A DNA stretch of 64,000 nucleotides from Actinomycetes bacterium. Its GTDB lineage: Bacteria; Actinomycetota; Acidimicrobiia; Acidimicrobiales; Microtrichaceae. The stretch's first letter is position 1. The number at the start of each line of letters is the position of its first letter. The position numbers were made by a program, and so were the translations under genes. The stretch lies in assembly GCA_024222295.1 (NCBI GenBank), contig JAAEPF010000055.1, positions 62,001 to 126,000 of the forward strand. The letters are read 5' to 3'. The notes under the pieces were generated by a model. That model worked only from the letters and a program-made list of their open reading frames with translations, did not search any database and had not been told where the DNA came from. Below are positions 1 through 9,900 of the stretch, piece after piece.

Positions 1-2
1 TG

Positions 3-2717
3 GGTGACCATCCCTTCGACGTGGTCCGGATCACGGACATCTCCACCAACTGCCAGGGTCTCGCCAACACGATCGAACTGGCCCAGGCCGGGCCCGTATG
101 GATCGACTACGCCACAGCCAGCGCTGCTGAGCTGGAATCGGCGATCGGTTGGCGGGTGACTGTCGACGAGCCGATGCCGACCGGGTTCCGATGCACGGTC
201 GACGTCGAGTCGTTCCGTCGCGACGGGGTCGGCGACGGCATCCGGTTCCAGAACTGCTACCTGGTCACCGCCGACGGGGTTCCCGTGATCAATGGGGACC
301 AGGGGGACTCCACGCGATGCGCATCCGAGGTCATCACGTCACCCCCCGATTCTGCCGCGAACCTCTCGAAGTTCATCACGCCGGCCTCGGTTCCCAAGCC
401 GACACCCGGGCTGACCCCGCAGACCGCAGAGGTGAAGATCCGGGTGTCGAACACCGGAAACACGCACCTCAAGTTCCTCCAGGTCGTCGACTCGGATGAC
501 GACGGGGCCGGCAGGGACTTCTTTGACAGCTTCGACTTCGTCCAGTTCAACGGAGTGTCCTTCCCGCCCGGCGCCAACCTCGTGCAGTTGGATGCCTGCA
601 CCACCGGATGCGCCAGCGACACCTGGATCGACGGGTCTCCCACCGCCAGTGACACCCCGTCGCTTCCGGGTAGCGTCGCGGCGGCCGATGTGCAGGGTGT
701 CCGCGTCACCTTCACTTCATCGAGTTCGGCCAACGCAGGGTTCAATCTGACGCCGGGCGAGAACTTCCCGACGGGTGGGGCCTGCCCGCAGGCCTCGATC
801 TGCTTCGATGTGACGCCGCGGGAGACGACACGCTCGAGCGGGGATCCCGTCGACGGCAACCACGAGAACACCATCCAGGCCTCCGGTGAGAGCTACGTGG
901 GCGTGTTCGAGATCCCCGACACCACCGGCGACGTGGACGTGACCGAAGGTCGGCCGGGCATCGACGTCAACAAGTCGGTGGCCGGCTCGGCGGTCATCGC
1001 CCCGGGGGAGACCGCTCTCTACCAGCTCAGGGTCCGAAACACCGGCACCGCGGCACTGAACGACCTGATCGTGTCCGAGCCGATCCCTGCGGGACTGGTG
1101 TTCAACGAGTCCGGAGCCGGTGGGCAGCCCTACCAGATCACCGCGTTCGACGTGCCGTCCGGAACGACTCCCCCCGGGCCGGTCGACTTCACGGCGACGA
1201 CGGACAGCAATGGACGCGTGACGCTTCTCACCTGGGAGTTCCCGGGTCGATTCGAGGTCTCCAGTGATCTGCGAATCCTCATCGGCATGAAGATCGAAGG
1301 CGGCCTGACCGCGGGTGACACCGTCGAGAACACCATGGGTGCGGGCTCAACCGCCACCGACGAGTTCGATTGCACTGATGTGCCGCCCGACGGGGAGACA
1401 AACGGTGACCCGTTCCCGCCGGGCAAGACGTGCACAGACCCAGCCGAGATCACGACCGCGGCCGGAACGGCGTTCGGCGCTCGCAAGTGGGTGTCGGGGA
1501 ATCCGACCCTCGGCTTCTATGACACCTCCAAGTCGGCCTTCGTCCCCCTGGACGATCCCGACTGTCCGACGCTCACCGATGGCGGCAGCACATACACCCG
1601 CTACCCCTGCGTCGCTCTGGTCAATCCTGGGCAGAACTACCGGTACCTGGTGGTCGTCGGCAATGACGGGACCTTCGATGGCCAAGAGGTACGAATCCTC
1701 GACATGCTGCCGCGCCTCGGTGACACCGGCGTACTCGATCCGGCCAGCCGCGGCACGGAGTGGAGTGAGCGGCCACGGTTGGTGGGAGCTCCCATGGTGG
1801 AGTCCTCTGGCGGATCGTTCATCACCACCAACACCTATACGACGCAGTCGACCCCTTGTACGACGGAAATCGGCCAGCCGCCGGTGCCCTGCCCGGCTGG
1901 GCAGTGGACCTCTCCGTTCAGCACTGATGCACTCGGCTTCCAGACGTTCGTCGAGTTCGATCCCGGCGATCCGTTCCCGCCCGCAGGCGAGGTGAGGGTG
2001 CGTTGGGAGATGTCGACGCCCGTGGATCTGGACCCACCGGGCGCTCCGTCGATCGCGTGGAACAGCTTCGCCCACAACGAGCAGTATGAAGACCCCTCAG
2101 GAGGGCCCGAGTGGCTGTTGCCCTCCGAGCCCCTTGAGGTCGGCGTGGGAATGCTGTTCGGCGGCCTGCAGGTCGACAAGGACGTGGTGGTCGGCGACGG
2201 CGCCACCGCCGCCTCGTCGTTCATGCTGTCCTATGAGTGCGTCGTCACCCCTGACGGCGGTGGCGCACCCGTCGTGGTCGCCCAGGGGTCCGCCGAGTTC
2301 GCTCCGGATGACCCCTTCCAACTGCTGGGTGTTCCGGCCGCGGCCCAGTGCAAGGTTTGGGAGACGGACTCGGGAGGGGCCAACTCGTCCAATCCACAGT
2401 CGGATCCGGTGGAGGTTGCCATCGCCCCCGGTCCGACTCTGGGCGAGGTCACGGTCACTGAGGCCATCACCAACACCTACCCGGCGGTCATACCTCCCGT
2501 ACCCAGCGGTGAGACCGGTGCTGGAGGCGAGGGCAGCGGTTCGCTGCCTGCAGCCCTGGCTGTCACAGGTCTGCAGGACTGGCTGTCGCTCATCGCGCTC
2601 GTGGTGCTGGGCTTCGGGCTCGCCCTGACGCTCCTGGGCCTGCACAGTCAGCAACAGGAGTTGGCCCGCCGGCGTCCGGCCGGCGCTCGAGGAGGAGACC
2701 CGTCGGCGAGAGGTTGA
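3..2717 (+). CDS. DUF11/DUF5979-like cell-wall-anchored surface protein (5' truncated)
   Basis: The reading frame is open to the window edge, so the N-terminus and any signal peptide lie upstream. Numbered from the GTG at position 21, residues about 310-430 look like a DUF11 conserved repeat (APGETALYQLRVRNTGT), with similar beta-sandwich material before and after. A DUF5979/prealbumin-like domain follows at about 715-830. The C-terminus is a classic sorting signal: LAVTG at residues 846-850, a hydrophobic segment, then an Arg-rich tail. LAxTG is the motif known for class E sortases of high-GC Gram-positives, so covalent attachment to the cell wall is likely. No sortase gene is in the window. 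The specific role (adhesion or surface layer) is unknown. Confidence 0.8.
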   Translation, partial: GDHPFDVVRITDISTNCQGLANTIELAQAGPVWIDYATASAAELESAIGWRVTVDEPMPTGFRCTVDVESFRRDGVGDGIRFQNCYLVTADGVPVINGDQGDSTRCASEVITSPPDSAANLSKFITPASVPKPTPGLTPQTAEVKIRVSNTGNTHLKFLQVVDSDDDGAGRDFFDSFDFVQFNGVSFPPGANLVQLDACTTGCASDTWIDGSPTASDTPSLPGSVAAADVQGVRVTFTSSSSANAGFNLTPGENFPTGGACPQASICFDVTPRETTRSSGDPVDGNHENTIQASGESYVGVFEIPDTTGDVDVTEGRPGIDVNKSVAGSAVIAPGETALYQLRVRNTGTAALNDLIVSEPIPAGLVFNESGAGGQPYQITAFDVPSGTTPPGPVDFTATTDSNGRVTLLTWEFPGRFEVSSDLRILIGMKIEGGLTAGDTVENTMGAGSTATDEFDCTDVPPDGETNGDPFPPGKTCTDPAEITTAAGTAFGARKWVSGNPTLGFYDTSKSAFVPLDDPDCPTLTDGGSTYTRYPCVALVNPGQNYRYLVVVGNDGTFDGQEVRILDMLPRLGDTGVLDPASRGTEWSERPRLVGAPMVESSGGSFITTNTYTTQSTPCTTEIGQPPVPCPAGQWTSPFSTDALGFQTFVEFDPGDPFPPAGEVRVRWEMSTPVDLDPPGAPSIAWNSFAHNEQYEDPSGGPEWLLPSEPLEVGVGMLFGGLQVDKDVVVGDGATAASSFMLSYECVVTPDGGGAPVVVAQGSAEFAPDDPFQLLGVPAAAQCKVWETDSGGANSSNPQSDPVEVAIAPGPTLGEVTVTEAITNTYPAVIPPVPSGETGAGGEGSGSLPAALAVTGLQDWLSLIALVVLGFGLALTLLGLHSQQQELARRRPAGARGGDPSARG

Positions 2718-2723
2718 CGGCAG

Positions 2724-2729
2724 TAGCGT
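2724..2729 (+). promoter_or_regulatory. Leaderless -10 box (TAGCGT) for the gene at 2736
   Basis: TAGCGT ends 6 nt before the GTG at 2736. That places the expected transcription start at the start codon. No clear -35 box is visible. Confidence 0.4.
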
Positions 2730-2735
2730 CGGCGC

Positions 2736-3413
2736 GTGGTTCCCGATCCCAAGGCCAGGCCAGCCCGTCCCCCGGGCTGGGGATTCGTTGTCTCCGGCAT
2801 CGTGTTGATGGTCATGGGTGTGGTGGCCGCGGTTGTGACGGTGGCGGTGTTCGGGCCGCGCATCGACGTGGACGGGTTCACGCGCGACGTGGTCATCACG
2901 GGCAACGCCGAGTCGGCAGTCCCGGGTCGGGTGGGCTTCCGGGTGATCGAGTCGTTGTCGTCGGAAGGGGACACGATGACGGTGGGGGTCGCTGTGTCCA
3001 ATGCCAGTACCGCGATCGAGTGCACCGTGGTCAACGTGCAGGGTGACCCGGTGGACCTCCGCCGCGGGTCGTCCACCGACACAGTGGTGAACCCACAGGT
3101 CGACACTTCGTGGACCGTTGCAGTCGTGGCTGCTGATCTGGCGCCCGGCGACTACTCGGCGGTGTGCGATGCGGCGGGGGAGCCGTCTGCCACCCGGGGC
3201 GCCGAGTTCACTCCGACCAGGGTCGTCACCACGACGGAGGTATTTGAGTTCGCCGGGCCGGCGTTCGCGATTCTCGGAGCGATCGTGGTCGGTGGCCTTC
3301 TCGGCCTGCTGGGTCTGATCCTATTGGTCGTGGGGCTGGTGAAACGCAGCAAGGCGCGCCGCCCCCCGCCGCAGGTGCAGCCTCCGGCGCCACCGCCGTG
3401 GCCCCCTGCCTGA
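2736..3413 (+). CDS. Two-TM membrane protein of unknown function
   Basis: This 225-residue protein has a transmembrane helix near residues 14-40, an extracytoplasmic domain of about 125 residues, and a second helix near 178-202 (FAILGAIVVGGLLGLLGLIL). It ends in a basic then proline-rich cytoplasmic tail (RRPPPQVQPPAPPPWPPA). The topology places both ends inside the cell. The GTG start sits 6 nt after a TAGCGT box, which fits a leaderless transcript. It follows the sortase-anchored surface protein by 18 bp, so a linked envelope role is possible, but I recognise no family and assign no function. Confidence 0.7.
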   Translation: MVPDPKARPARPPGWGFVVSGIVLMVMGVVAAVVTVAVFGPRIDVDGFTRDVVITGNAESAVPGRVGFRVIESLSSEGDTMTVGVAVSNASTAIECTVVNVQGDPVDLRRGSSTDTVVNPQVDTSWTVAVVAADLAPGDYSAVCDAAGEPSATRGAEFTPTRVVTTTEVFEFAGPAFAILGAIVVGGLLGLLGLILLVVGLVKRSKARRPPPQVQPPAPPPWPPA

Positions 3414-3419
3414 GCGGGT

Positions 3420-4481
3420 TCAGTCGGCGAATGGGTTGGTGCCGTGCTTGCGCGAGGCGGTCTCCTCGAGCACGTAGTCGTAGGTCTCAGCGCCGACATA
3501 CACGTCAGCCGACTCGTCGATGCCCTCGGCGTAGAACTGAGAGGCCCACTTGCGGAACTTGGTGAACGGCCCATCGGTGTCGGCCAGGGCAGGGCGGCTG
3601 ATGTAGGCCTTGTTGGCCCAGATCGGGCCGTCTTCCTGCACCTGCTTGTCGATCTCGTCGACGAATGCCTTGCCGACGGTCGAGTCGAACCCGTCGTCGC
3701 CGAGCTTCTTCACCGTGAACGTGAACCGCATGTGGCACTCGTTGGCGTTGATCGGCGTGTTGCAGCCCATCAGGATCGTGTCGACGATGCCGCCGAAGTG
3801 GATGACCGAGAAGCCCGGACCCCAGGAGTCGGCGTTGATGTGGCCGTCGACGATGCCCTTCGGCGTCGGGAACTTCTGGATCGACTTCATCGCGGTGCGG
3901 GGCCCGTCCATCTCGTAGCTGACGAGTTCGGGAACCTCTTCGGTGTGGTGCACGTAGCGGAAGTGCGCCGAGTCCACGCCGTTCTCGGCCAGGTCCTGCC
4001 ACGGAGCCGGGATCGTGTAGTCGCGCACCTCGACCGCCGTGTAGTTGTCGGGATCGTTGAACTCGGGGACCTCCGGGATCTCCCACTGCGGCTCGATGCC
4101 ATCGGGGTGGTACCAGGCCATGAGCAGCCCGTTGCGCTCGATCACGGGGAAGCTCTCGATGCAGGCCTTCTTGTTGGTGCGCTGGGAGTAGGGAATGAGC
4201 GAGTTGTTGCCGTCGCCGGTGAAGCGCCACCCGTGGAAGGGGCATGCGAGCTCGTCTCCGTGAACGGAGCCGCCGTAGGCGAGGTGGGCGCCGAGGTGGG
4301 GGCAGTGTGCCGAGTTGAGGTGCGCTTCGCCGTTCTCGTCGCGCCAGAGTGCGAGGTGGCGGCCGAAGTACTCGAGGGGCTTGACGTCCCCTGGCTTCAC
4401 GTCATCGGGCCAGCCGATCTGGAACCACCCGAAGGGAATCGGGAACGGGGATCTCATTCCGTTGTTGATCACGGTGGTCAT
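3420..4481 (-). CDS. Rieske [2Fe-2S] ring-hydroxylating oxygenase, KshA-like
   Basis: This is the oxygenase component of a Rieske non-heme iron monooxygenase (353 aa, the usual length for the KshA/VanA type). The N-terminal Rieske cluster ligands are C60, H62, C80 and H83 (CPHLGAH, CPFHGW). The catalytic mononuclear iron site is D170-x2-H173-x4-H178. KshA is the 3-ketosteroid 9-alpha-hydroxylase of actinobacterial steroid breakdown. That substrate is inferred here, partly because a KstR-type operator lies about 50 bp upstream. A reductase partner is not adjacent; the ferredoxin/reductase pair at 19.5-20.9 kb is one candidate. The gene converges on its neighbour with only 6 bp between stops. 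Confidence 0.85.
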   Translation of the reverse strand: MTTVINNGMRSPFPIPFGWFQIGWPDDVKPGDVKPLEYFGRHLALWRDENGEAHLNSAHCPHLGAHLAYGGSVHGDELACPFHGWRFTGDGNNSLIPYSQRTNKKACIESFPVIERNGLLMAWYHPDGIEPQWEIPEVPEFNDPDNYTAVEVRDYTIPAPWQDLAENGVDSAHFRYVHHTEEVPELVSYEMDGPRTAMKSIQKFPTPKGIVDGHINADSWGPGFSVIHFGGIVDTILMGCNTPINANECHMRFTFTVKKLGDDGFDSTVGKAFVDEIDKQVQEDGPIWANKAYISRPALADTDGPFTKFRKWASQFYAEGIDESADVYVGAETYDYVLEETASRKHGTNPFAD

Positions 4482-4533
4482 CGGTTGTCTACCTGCCTGT
4501 GTTCGACTGTCCGGGCTTGCGGCCCATGAAAAC

Positions 4534-4547
4534 TAGAACGTGTTTCA
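4534..4547. promoter_or_regulatory. KstR-type operator upstream of the Rieske oxygenase
   Basis: TAGAACGTGTTTCA matches every fixed position of TnnAACnnGTTnnA, the known binding pattern of KstR, the TetR-family cholesterol/steroid catabolism repressor of mycobacteria and rhodococci. It lies 53 bp upstream of the oxygenase start at 4481. No KstR gene is recognisable in the window. Confidence 0.5.
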
Positions 4548-4635
4548 CTTTATCAAGCCCTCCACGCCACACAACAGCGAGCAGTCATGGGCCGCTTCGC
4601 ACCGCATACGCGGATGGGCAGGGCAGACTTGATCC

Positions 4636-5454
4636 ATGCGCCTCTCGATGGTCCTGCTGGTCCTTCCCGCCCTTCTCGCCGCGGGGTGCGGGTCCTCCGG
4701 TTCTGAGGCGACAGCGGAGTCCGACGACCGTGGAGAGGGTGACTTCTGCGCGCAGATGCTGGAGATGGCGGCCACCACCGACGCTGCGGCTGACGACGAC
4801 CCGGAAGCCGCCCGTGAAGGAGCTGCCCAGATCCGCAAGCTGGCCGCCTCGGCGCCGTCGGAGGTCTCCGAGGCACTCGAGGTGTTTGCAGTGATGCTCG
4901 ACCAGTTCGCCGAAGCCGGGAGCTCGGGTGACGATCTGGACGCCCTTTCCGAGATGATGGAGCTGGTGTTCTCGCCCGAGGTACTCACGGCTGCCCAGAC
5001 GCTGTCGGACTACATGATCGAGGAGTGCGGCATGGACCCCGCGGAGGCAGCCGAGCAGTTCGGGGTCGGTGGCATGTCTGGCGAGCCCGATGTGTCGATA
5101 CCTGAAGGAGATGATCAGTTCCCGGATGTGGATGATGGGGTGCAGGAGCCAACGGACCCGAGCGACATCAGCCTCGACGACATGGACGCGATCAAGGATG
5201 CACACGAGGGGGAGGTGTGGGTCGAGAAGATCTTCTCGACCAGCATCTCCAACGATAAGGCCATCTCACTCGGTGCTGCGGCGACCGAGGAGGAATTCGG
5301 CGATGGACCCCTCACCGTCGAGGAGGCCGTCCAGGCCTGTGAGGCCGTGCGCACCGCGCTCGAAGGACGCCAGCCCCAGCTCACCATCGAGATCCTCAAT
5401 GGCGAGGCGGTCGTTGCACAGGGTGGTGCTGGCGTACCCTGCACTGCTACGTGA
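4636..5454 (+). CDS. Putative lipoprotein
   Basis: The 272-residue product begins with a short signal peptide and a lipobox (LLAAGC) that would place a lipid on C18, so it is probably an exported, membrane-anchored lipoprotein. The middle is acidic and rich in Ala, Asp and Glu, with helical character. A C-terminal part (about 185-272) contains two cysteines that could pair. I recognise no domain. The stop overlaps the start of the downstream histidine phosphatase (GTGA), so the two are probably co-translated. A role near the outer membrane face or cell wall is likely, but its function is unknown. Confidence 0.7.
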   Translation: MRLSMVLLVLPALLAAGCGSSGSEATAESDDRGEGDFCAQMLEMAATTDAAADDDPEAAREGAAQIRKLAASAPSEVSEALEVFAVMLDQFAEAGSSGDDLDALSEMMELVFSPEVLTAAQTLSDYMIEECGMDPAEAAEQFGVGGMSGEPDVSIPEGDDQFPDVDDGVQEPTDPSDISLDDMDAIKDAHEGEVWVEKIFSTSISNDKAISLGAAATEEEFGDGPLTVEEAVQACEAVRTALEGRQPQLTIEILNGEAVVAQGGAGVPCTAT

Positions 5455-6182
5455 GCGAGAACCAGGTACCAGAGCCGGGTGAGAGCCCGGTCGACCGATA
5501 CGACGAGGACGGCGGGTTGCCCCAGCGGCGGTTCAGCGCGCCCGAGGGGTCGACCACGATCTACCTGGTCCGACATGGGGCGACCGAGCCCGCACATCCA
5601 GACCGGCCGTTCCCGACCATGGACGGCCACGGTGACCCTGCACTTGCCCCTGAAGGGGTCCACCAAGCCCAACAGGTGGGTATGAGGCTCGCCCAGGAGC
5701 ACGCCAGCGATCCCTTCTCGATGGTGTACGTCACGAGCCTGCGGCGCACCCATGAGACCGCTGCACCCCTGCTCCACGCCACGGGCCTCGAAATGCGGGT
5801 GGAGGCTGAACTCCGCGAAGTCCACCTCGGCGAGTACGAAGGCGGCTTGCTGCGGCTAAGGGGTGCCGAGGGTGACCCTGTGGTCCGCGAGGTCTACACC
5901 CAGGAGCGGTGGGACGTGATCCCGGGTGCAGAGTCGTGGGAAGGGTTCCAGCAGAGGTGTGTGAGCGCCGTGGAGCGGATCTCCGAGGCACACCGCGGTG
6001 AGCGGGTCGTGGTGGTGGTGCACGGGGGAGTGATCGCGGCGGTACTGGCGCATGTCGCCAACTCGAGGAACTTCGCTTTCGTGAGCGCCGACAACTCCTC
6101 GGTGAGCGAGATCGTCTATCTGGCGGATCCCATCGGTCGTTGGGTGCTACGGCGATTCAACGACATGACCCACCTCGACTGA
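5451..6182 (+). CDS. Histidine phosphatase family protein (phosphoglycerate mutase-like)
   Basis: The 243-residue protein carries the branch signature RHG at residues 41-43 (IYLVRHGATEP), where H42 would be the phosphorylated histidine. The second catalytic histidine is in VVVVHGGVIAAV, and an acidic residue lies in VHLGEYEGG. These mark the histidine phosphatase superfamily, which covers phosphoglycerate mutases, sugar-phosphate and cobalamin-pathway phosphatases. The substrate cannot be told from sequence. The GTG start overlaps the stop of the upstream lipoprotein gene by 4 bp, implying translational coupling. The N-terminal 35 residues are an extension before the usual first strand. Confidence 0.85.
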   Translation: MSENQVPEPGESPVDRYDEDGGLPQRRFSAPEGSTTIYLVRHGATEPAHPDRPFPTMDGHGDPALAPEGVHQAQQVGMRLAQEHASDPFSMVYVTSLRRTHETAAPLLHATGLEMRVEAELREVHLGEYEGGLLRLRGAEGDPVVREVYTQERWDVIPGAESWEGFQQRCVSAVERISEAHRGERVVVVVHGGVIAAVLAHVANSRNFAFVSADNSSVSEIVYLADPIGRWVLRRFNDMTHLD

Positions 6183-6312
6183 GCAATCGCCCTTTCGGCG
6201 CGTTTGACTCCACAACGTCGGCTTCCGCCCGGAGCCGCCGGCCACGAAACGCCTCATCCGGAGCCGCTGGGGCCCCGGGCAGCCGGCCGTCTCCGGCGTT
6301 GCCCGGACCGGT

Positions 6313-6843
6313 TCAGCTCGGGGTGCAGACCACCACCGGGATCTCCCGGTCGGTGCGGTCCTGGTAGTCGTCGTAGGACGAGTACATCTCGACGAGCCGC
6401 GGCCACAGCTTGGCCTTGCGCTCCGCATTGGCGGTATGGGCGAGGTAGCGGCCCTTGTCGTCGCCGAGCTCGATCTCGACCTGCGGGTTCGCCTCGACGT
6501 TGAGGTACCAGTCGGGGTGGGTGGGCATGCCGCCCTTGGACGCCACGACCACGATCTCATCGCCGTCGAGCATGTACAGCAGTGCCACGGTGCGGGCCTT
6601 GCCGGACTTGCGGCCCGTGGTGGTGAGCAGGCAGATCGGGGCTCCGCCGGGGAGCCGACCTCCGACGCGGCCCTTGGTGGCGCGGTAGGTCCAGTTGTTG
6701 GCCTTTGTCATCACCTTCATGACGGCCTTGCCGAGCTTCACCTGGCGCTCGTTGTAGGGCTTGTTCGCCACCTGCTCGTCCTTCGTGCGCTGATCGGGAA
6801 CGAAGGTGACCCTATCTGTGCGTCGGTTGCGCCCCGGCATCAC
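6313..6843 (-). CDS. F420-dependent nitroreductase family protein (Ddn-like)
   Basis: The 176-residue protein has the deazaflavin-dependent nitroreductase fold signature: GGAPICLLTTTGRKSGKARTVAL followed by DGDEIVVVASKGG and HPDWYLNVEANP. In mycobacteria this family uses reduced F420 to reduce quinones or nitroaromatics, with Ddn as the pretomanid activator. The start is the first of two consecutive ATG codons, and no strong ribosome binding site is visible. The gene is divergent from the fatty acid synthase gene and converges on the phosphatase gene, with a 130-bp GC-rich gap that holds no gene I can support. Confidence 0.85.
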   Translation of the reverse strand: MMPGRNRRTDRVTFVPDQRTKDEQVANKPYNERQVKLGKAVMKVMTKANNWTYRATKGRVGGRLPGGAPICLLTTTGRKSGKARTVALLYMLDGDEIVVVASKGGMPTHPDWYLNVEANPQVEIELGDDKGRYLAHTANAERKAKLWPRLVEMYSSYDDYQDRTDREIPVVVCTPS

Positions 6844-6863
6844 GCCCAGAGCTGCCGCATTGG

Positions 6864-6881
6864 GAACATTGACCCCTGTTC
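6864..6881. promoter_or_regulatory. Inverted repeat GAACA-N8-TGTTC between nitroreductase and fas
   Basis: A 5-bp-arm inverted repeat lies in the 128-bp divergent spacer, next to an A-rich stretch. It could be an operator for either gene. The short arms make this weak. Confidence 0.25.
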
Positions 6882-6971
6882 AGAAAAAAGTGAAGAAACC
6901 ATCATGTTCAAGTAACGCGCGGGGGTGCGGCTGGTCTACTGTTCGACCGGCGAATATATGAGGGAGTCATC

Positions 6972-9900
6972 ATGTTTATCGAAGGCGGATCGCTGGGCGA
7001 AGCGATCAAGGCGGGCGCGCGATCGACAACGCTGGTCTACTCGGGTCAGGATCCCGAATGGGCCGAGGGGGTGCGGTCAACCCTGCTCGCACGACCCGAA
7101 GTGCGTGCGTGGGCCACGGAGGTCCTGTTGGACCTGGACCGCCGACTGTCCGCTGACCCCACCATCCACCCCGAACTGGCGGCCGAGGGCGTGGACCCGG
7201 CCGACTGGCTGGAGGGTGGTGGCCGCTGGAGCAACGGGGAGCGGGCCGCAAGGCACCTGTGCCTGATGGGCTCGCTGCTTGGCCACATGGTCGCCGGATA
7301 CGCGCTCGCCCAGGACGGGCTTCCGTCTGAGTCGGCTGGCGTCACAACGGTCACCGGTCACAGCGCAGGGCTGTTGTCCGCCTGGGCAACGGCGCGCTAC
7401 GGCACCACCCCTGAGACTGCAGACGCCTCGGCTGCGCTCGCGGCATTCGCCGTGATCGTGGGTGAGATGGAGCGCCAGCGCGACACCATGGCGGATGCCG
7501 CCCTGGGCGAGCTGCTCGGCGGTGCAGAGGAGCCCAGCCCGATGCTGTTCGTGGCCGGCCCCACCGAGCCCACCGTTCGATCGGTACTCGAGCGCCATGG
7601 CGCGGGCACCGTGCAGGTCTCATTGCAGAACTGCTTCGACCGCTGGGTTCTCAGTGGGCGTCCTGCTGAGTTGGCGGACCTGCGGGAGCGGTTCTCGGAC
7701 ATGGGCGGTGTGGGCACCGAGTTCGTGTCCAGCAGCTGCGTGTACCACAACCCCTTGATGACCCCACACGTCGAAGCAGCCGCCAGCAGGCTCACGGAGA
7801 AAGCCCTGTCGCTGACAGGAGACCTTCTGACCGACCTGGTTGACCCCCGCGACGGCACCCGCCACACAGGCGGTGACCTCACCGAGCGCGTTGTCGCTTC
7901 CATGGCGAGCCAGCCGGTGCGCTGGGCCGACACGGTCAGCGAACTCGCCGACCCCGGCCACGTGGTTGTCGACGTCGGGCCGTCCACCTTCCTGGCAGTC
8001 GTGTGCCGCCGCGCCCTGCGCGGCAGCGGAGCGATCGTGCTCGGTGCCGGCGACGCCGCCGACCGCCGCAAGCTCGCGTCAGCGGATCACTGGCCCGAGC
8101 CCCTGGTCGACTACTCGCAGTACGCACCAACGGTCGCTGCAGATGGTGCGCACCGCGTGCGCACCCGGCACACCGATCGCAGCGGTCGCTCGGCCATCGT
8201 GCTGGCGGGCATGACTCCCAGCACCGTCGACGCTCCGATCGTGGCTGCCGCCGCCAACCGGGGCCACGTGGGCGAGCTTGCAGGCGGAGGGCAGGTCAGC
8301 CCCGCGATCCTCACCGAACGCCTGGAGGAACTCGGCGAGCTTCTCACCCCGGGCCACGAGGTCGTATTCAACGCGCTATACCTCGATCCCTACCTGTGGG
8401 GCATGCACCTCGGCAAGGACCGCCTGGTGCAGCGGGCGCGCGACAACGGCGCGCCGATCCTCGGCGTCACCGTGTCGGCCGGGATACCGGAACCGGACGA
8501 GGCAGTAGACCTCCTCGACGAACTGCATGACCACGGCATCTGGCTCAACGCGTTCAAGCCCGGCGACATCGCTGGTGTGCGAAAGGTGCTGGCCATCGCC
8601 GACCGCACCGACCACGACATCTGGCTGCACCTCGAAGGCGGCCTGGCCGGCGGCCACCACTCCTGGGAGGACCTCGAGTCGGTTCTGTTCACCACATACG
8701 GCGACATCCGCGAGCGCGACAACGTTGTGTTGCTCGTGGGCGGCGGTGTCGACTCGCCCGAGCGTTCCGCAGAGCTGATCAGCGGAAACTGGGCCCTGCG
8801 TCACGGACCAAGGGCGATGCCGGTCGACGGCATCCTCATGGGCACCGTCGCGATGGCAACCGCAGAGTCCACGGCGTCCGACTCGGTGAAGGCCGCGCTC
8901 GTGGCCGCGCCGGGCGTCGATGGAGCCGTGGCCGAGGGCGAGGTTGCCGGCGGAGTGACTTCGGGTCTCTCCGGTCTCAACGCCGACATCCACTACCTCG
9001 ACAACCATGCCTCGCGTGTGGCTGCGGTGCTCGGAGAAGTCGCGGGCGACGCGGACGCCGTCGAGGCACGCCACGACGAGATCGCAGGGCTGCTCGAGCG
9101 CACGGCCAAGCCCTGGTTCGGCGACGTCACCCGTATGACGTGGTCGGAGGTCGCCACGAGGTTCGCGGAGCTCTGCGCACTGGGGCGTCACGGTCGCTAC
9201 GAGGACGGCAGGTGGCTCGATGTCACCCACCGCAGCCGGTTCCTGACGCTGTTGCGGCGCGCTGAGTCGCGCTGTGTGGACCAGGACCACGGCACCTTCG
9301 CATCGGTGTTCCGTGACGCGGGCGACCTCGACGATCCCGCCAAGGCGATCGAGATGCTCAACGAGTGCTATCCCCTCGCGGCGCAGGCAGTGCTCACCCC
9401 GAGCGATGTCGCCGCTTTCGTCGATATCTGTGACGCACCCGGCAAGCCGATGCCGTTCGTGGCCGTCCTCGATGGCGAAGTCCGGCGTCGCTACCTGTCG
9501 GACTCGCTCTGGCAGTCGCACAGCGACTTGTGGGACGCCGACTCGGTGCTCGTCATCCCCGGGCCCGCGGCGGTCGGGGGCATCGAGGTGGTCGACGAGC
9601 CCGTCGGTGACCTGCTGGACCGCTTCGACACCGAAGTGGCGGAGTTGCTCGGAGGCCCCGGCCTTCTGGTCGCAGGCGACCTGCTCGGCGAGTCCGAATC
9701 GCCGGTCGAGCCGCGTCCGAGCGCCGTCGAGTCGCTCCTCGATGTCGTTGCTGTCCTCCACGGATCCGCGATGGTGCGCTCCCCTCTGCGGCTGCTTGCG
9801 CAGCCGGGCGACTGGGAGCTGTCCTCCGAGGGCGACCGTTGCATGGCGACGATTGGTCACGGTGGTGAGACCGCCACCCTCGAGGGGCCGCTCGAGCCCA

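Noticed and set aside
6183-6312. GC-rich inverted segments between the phosphatase and nitroreductase genes as a terminator
   Set aside because: Several overlapping pairings are possible and none is clearly best, so I did not call a terminator.
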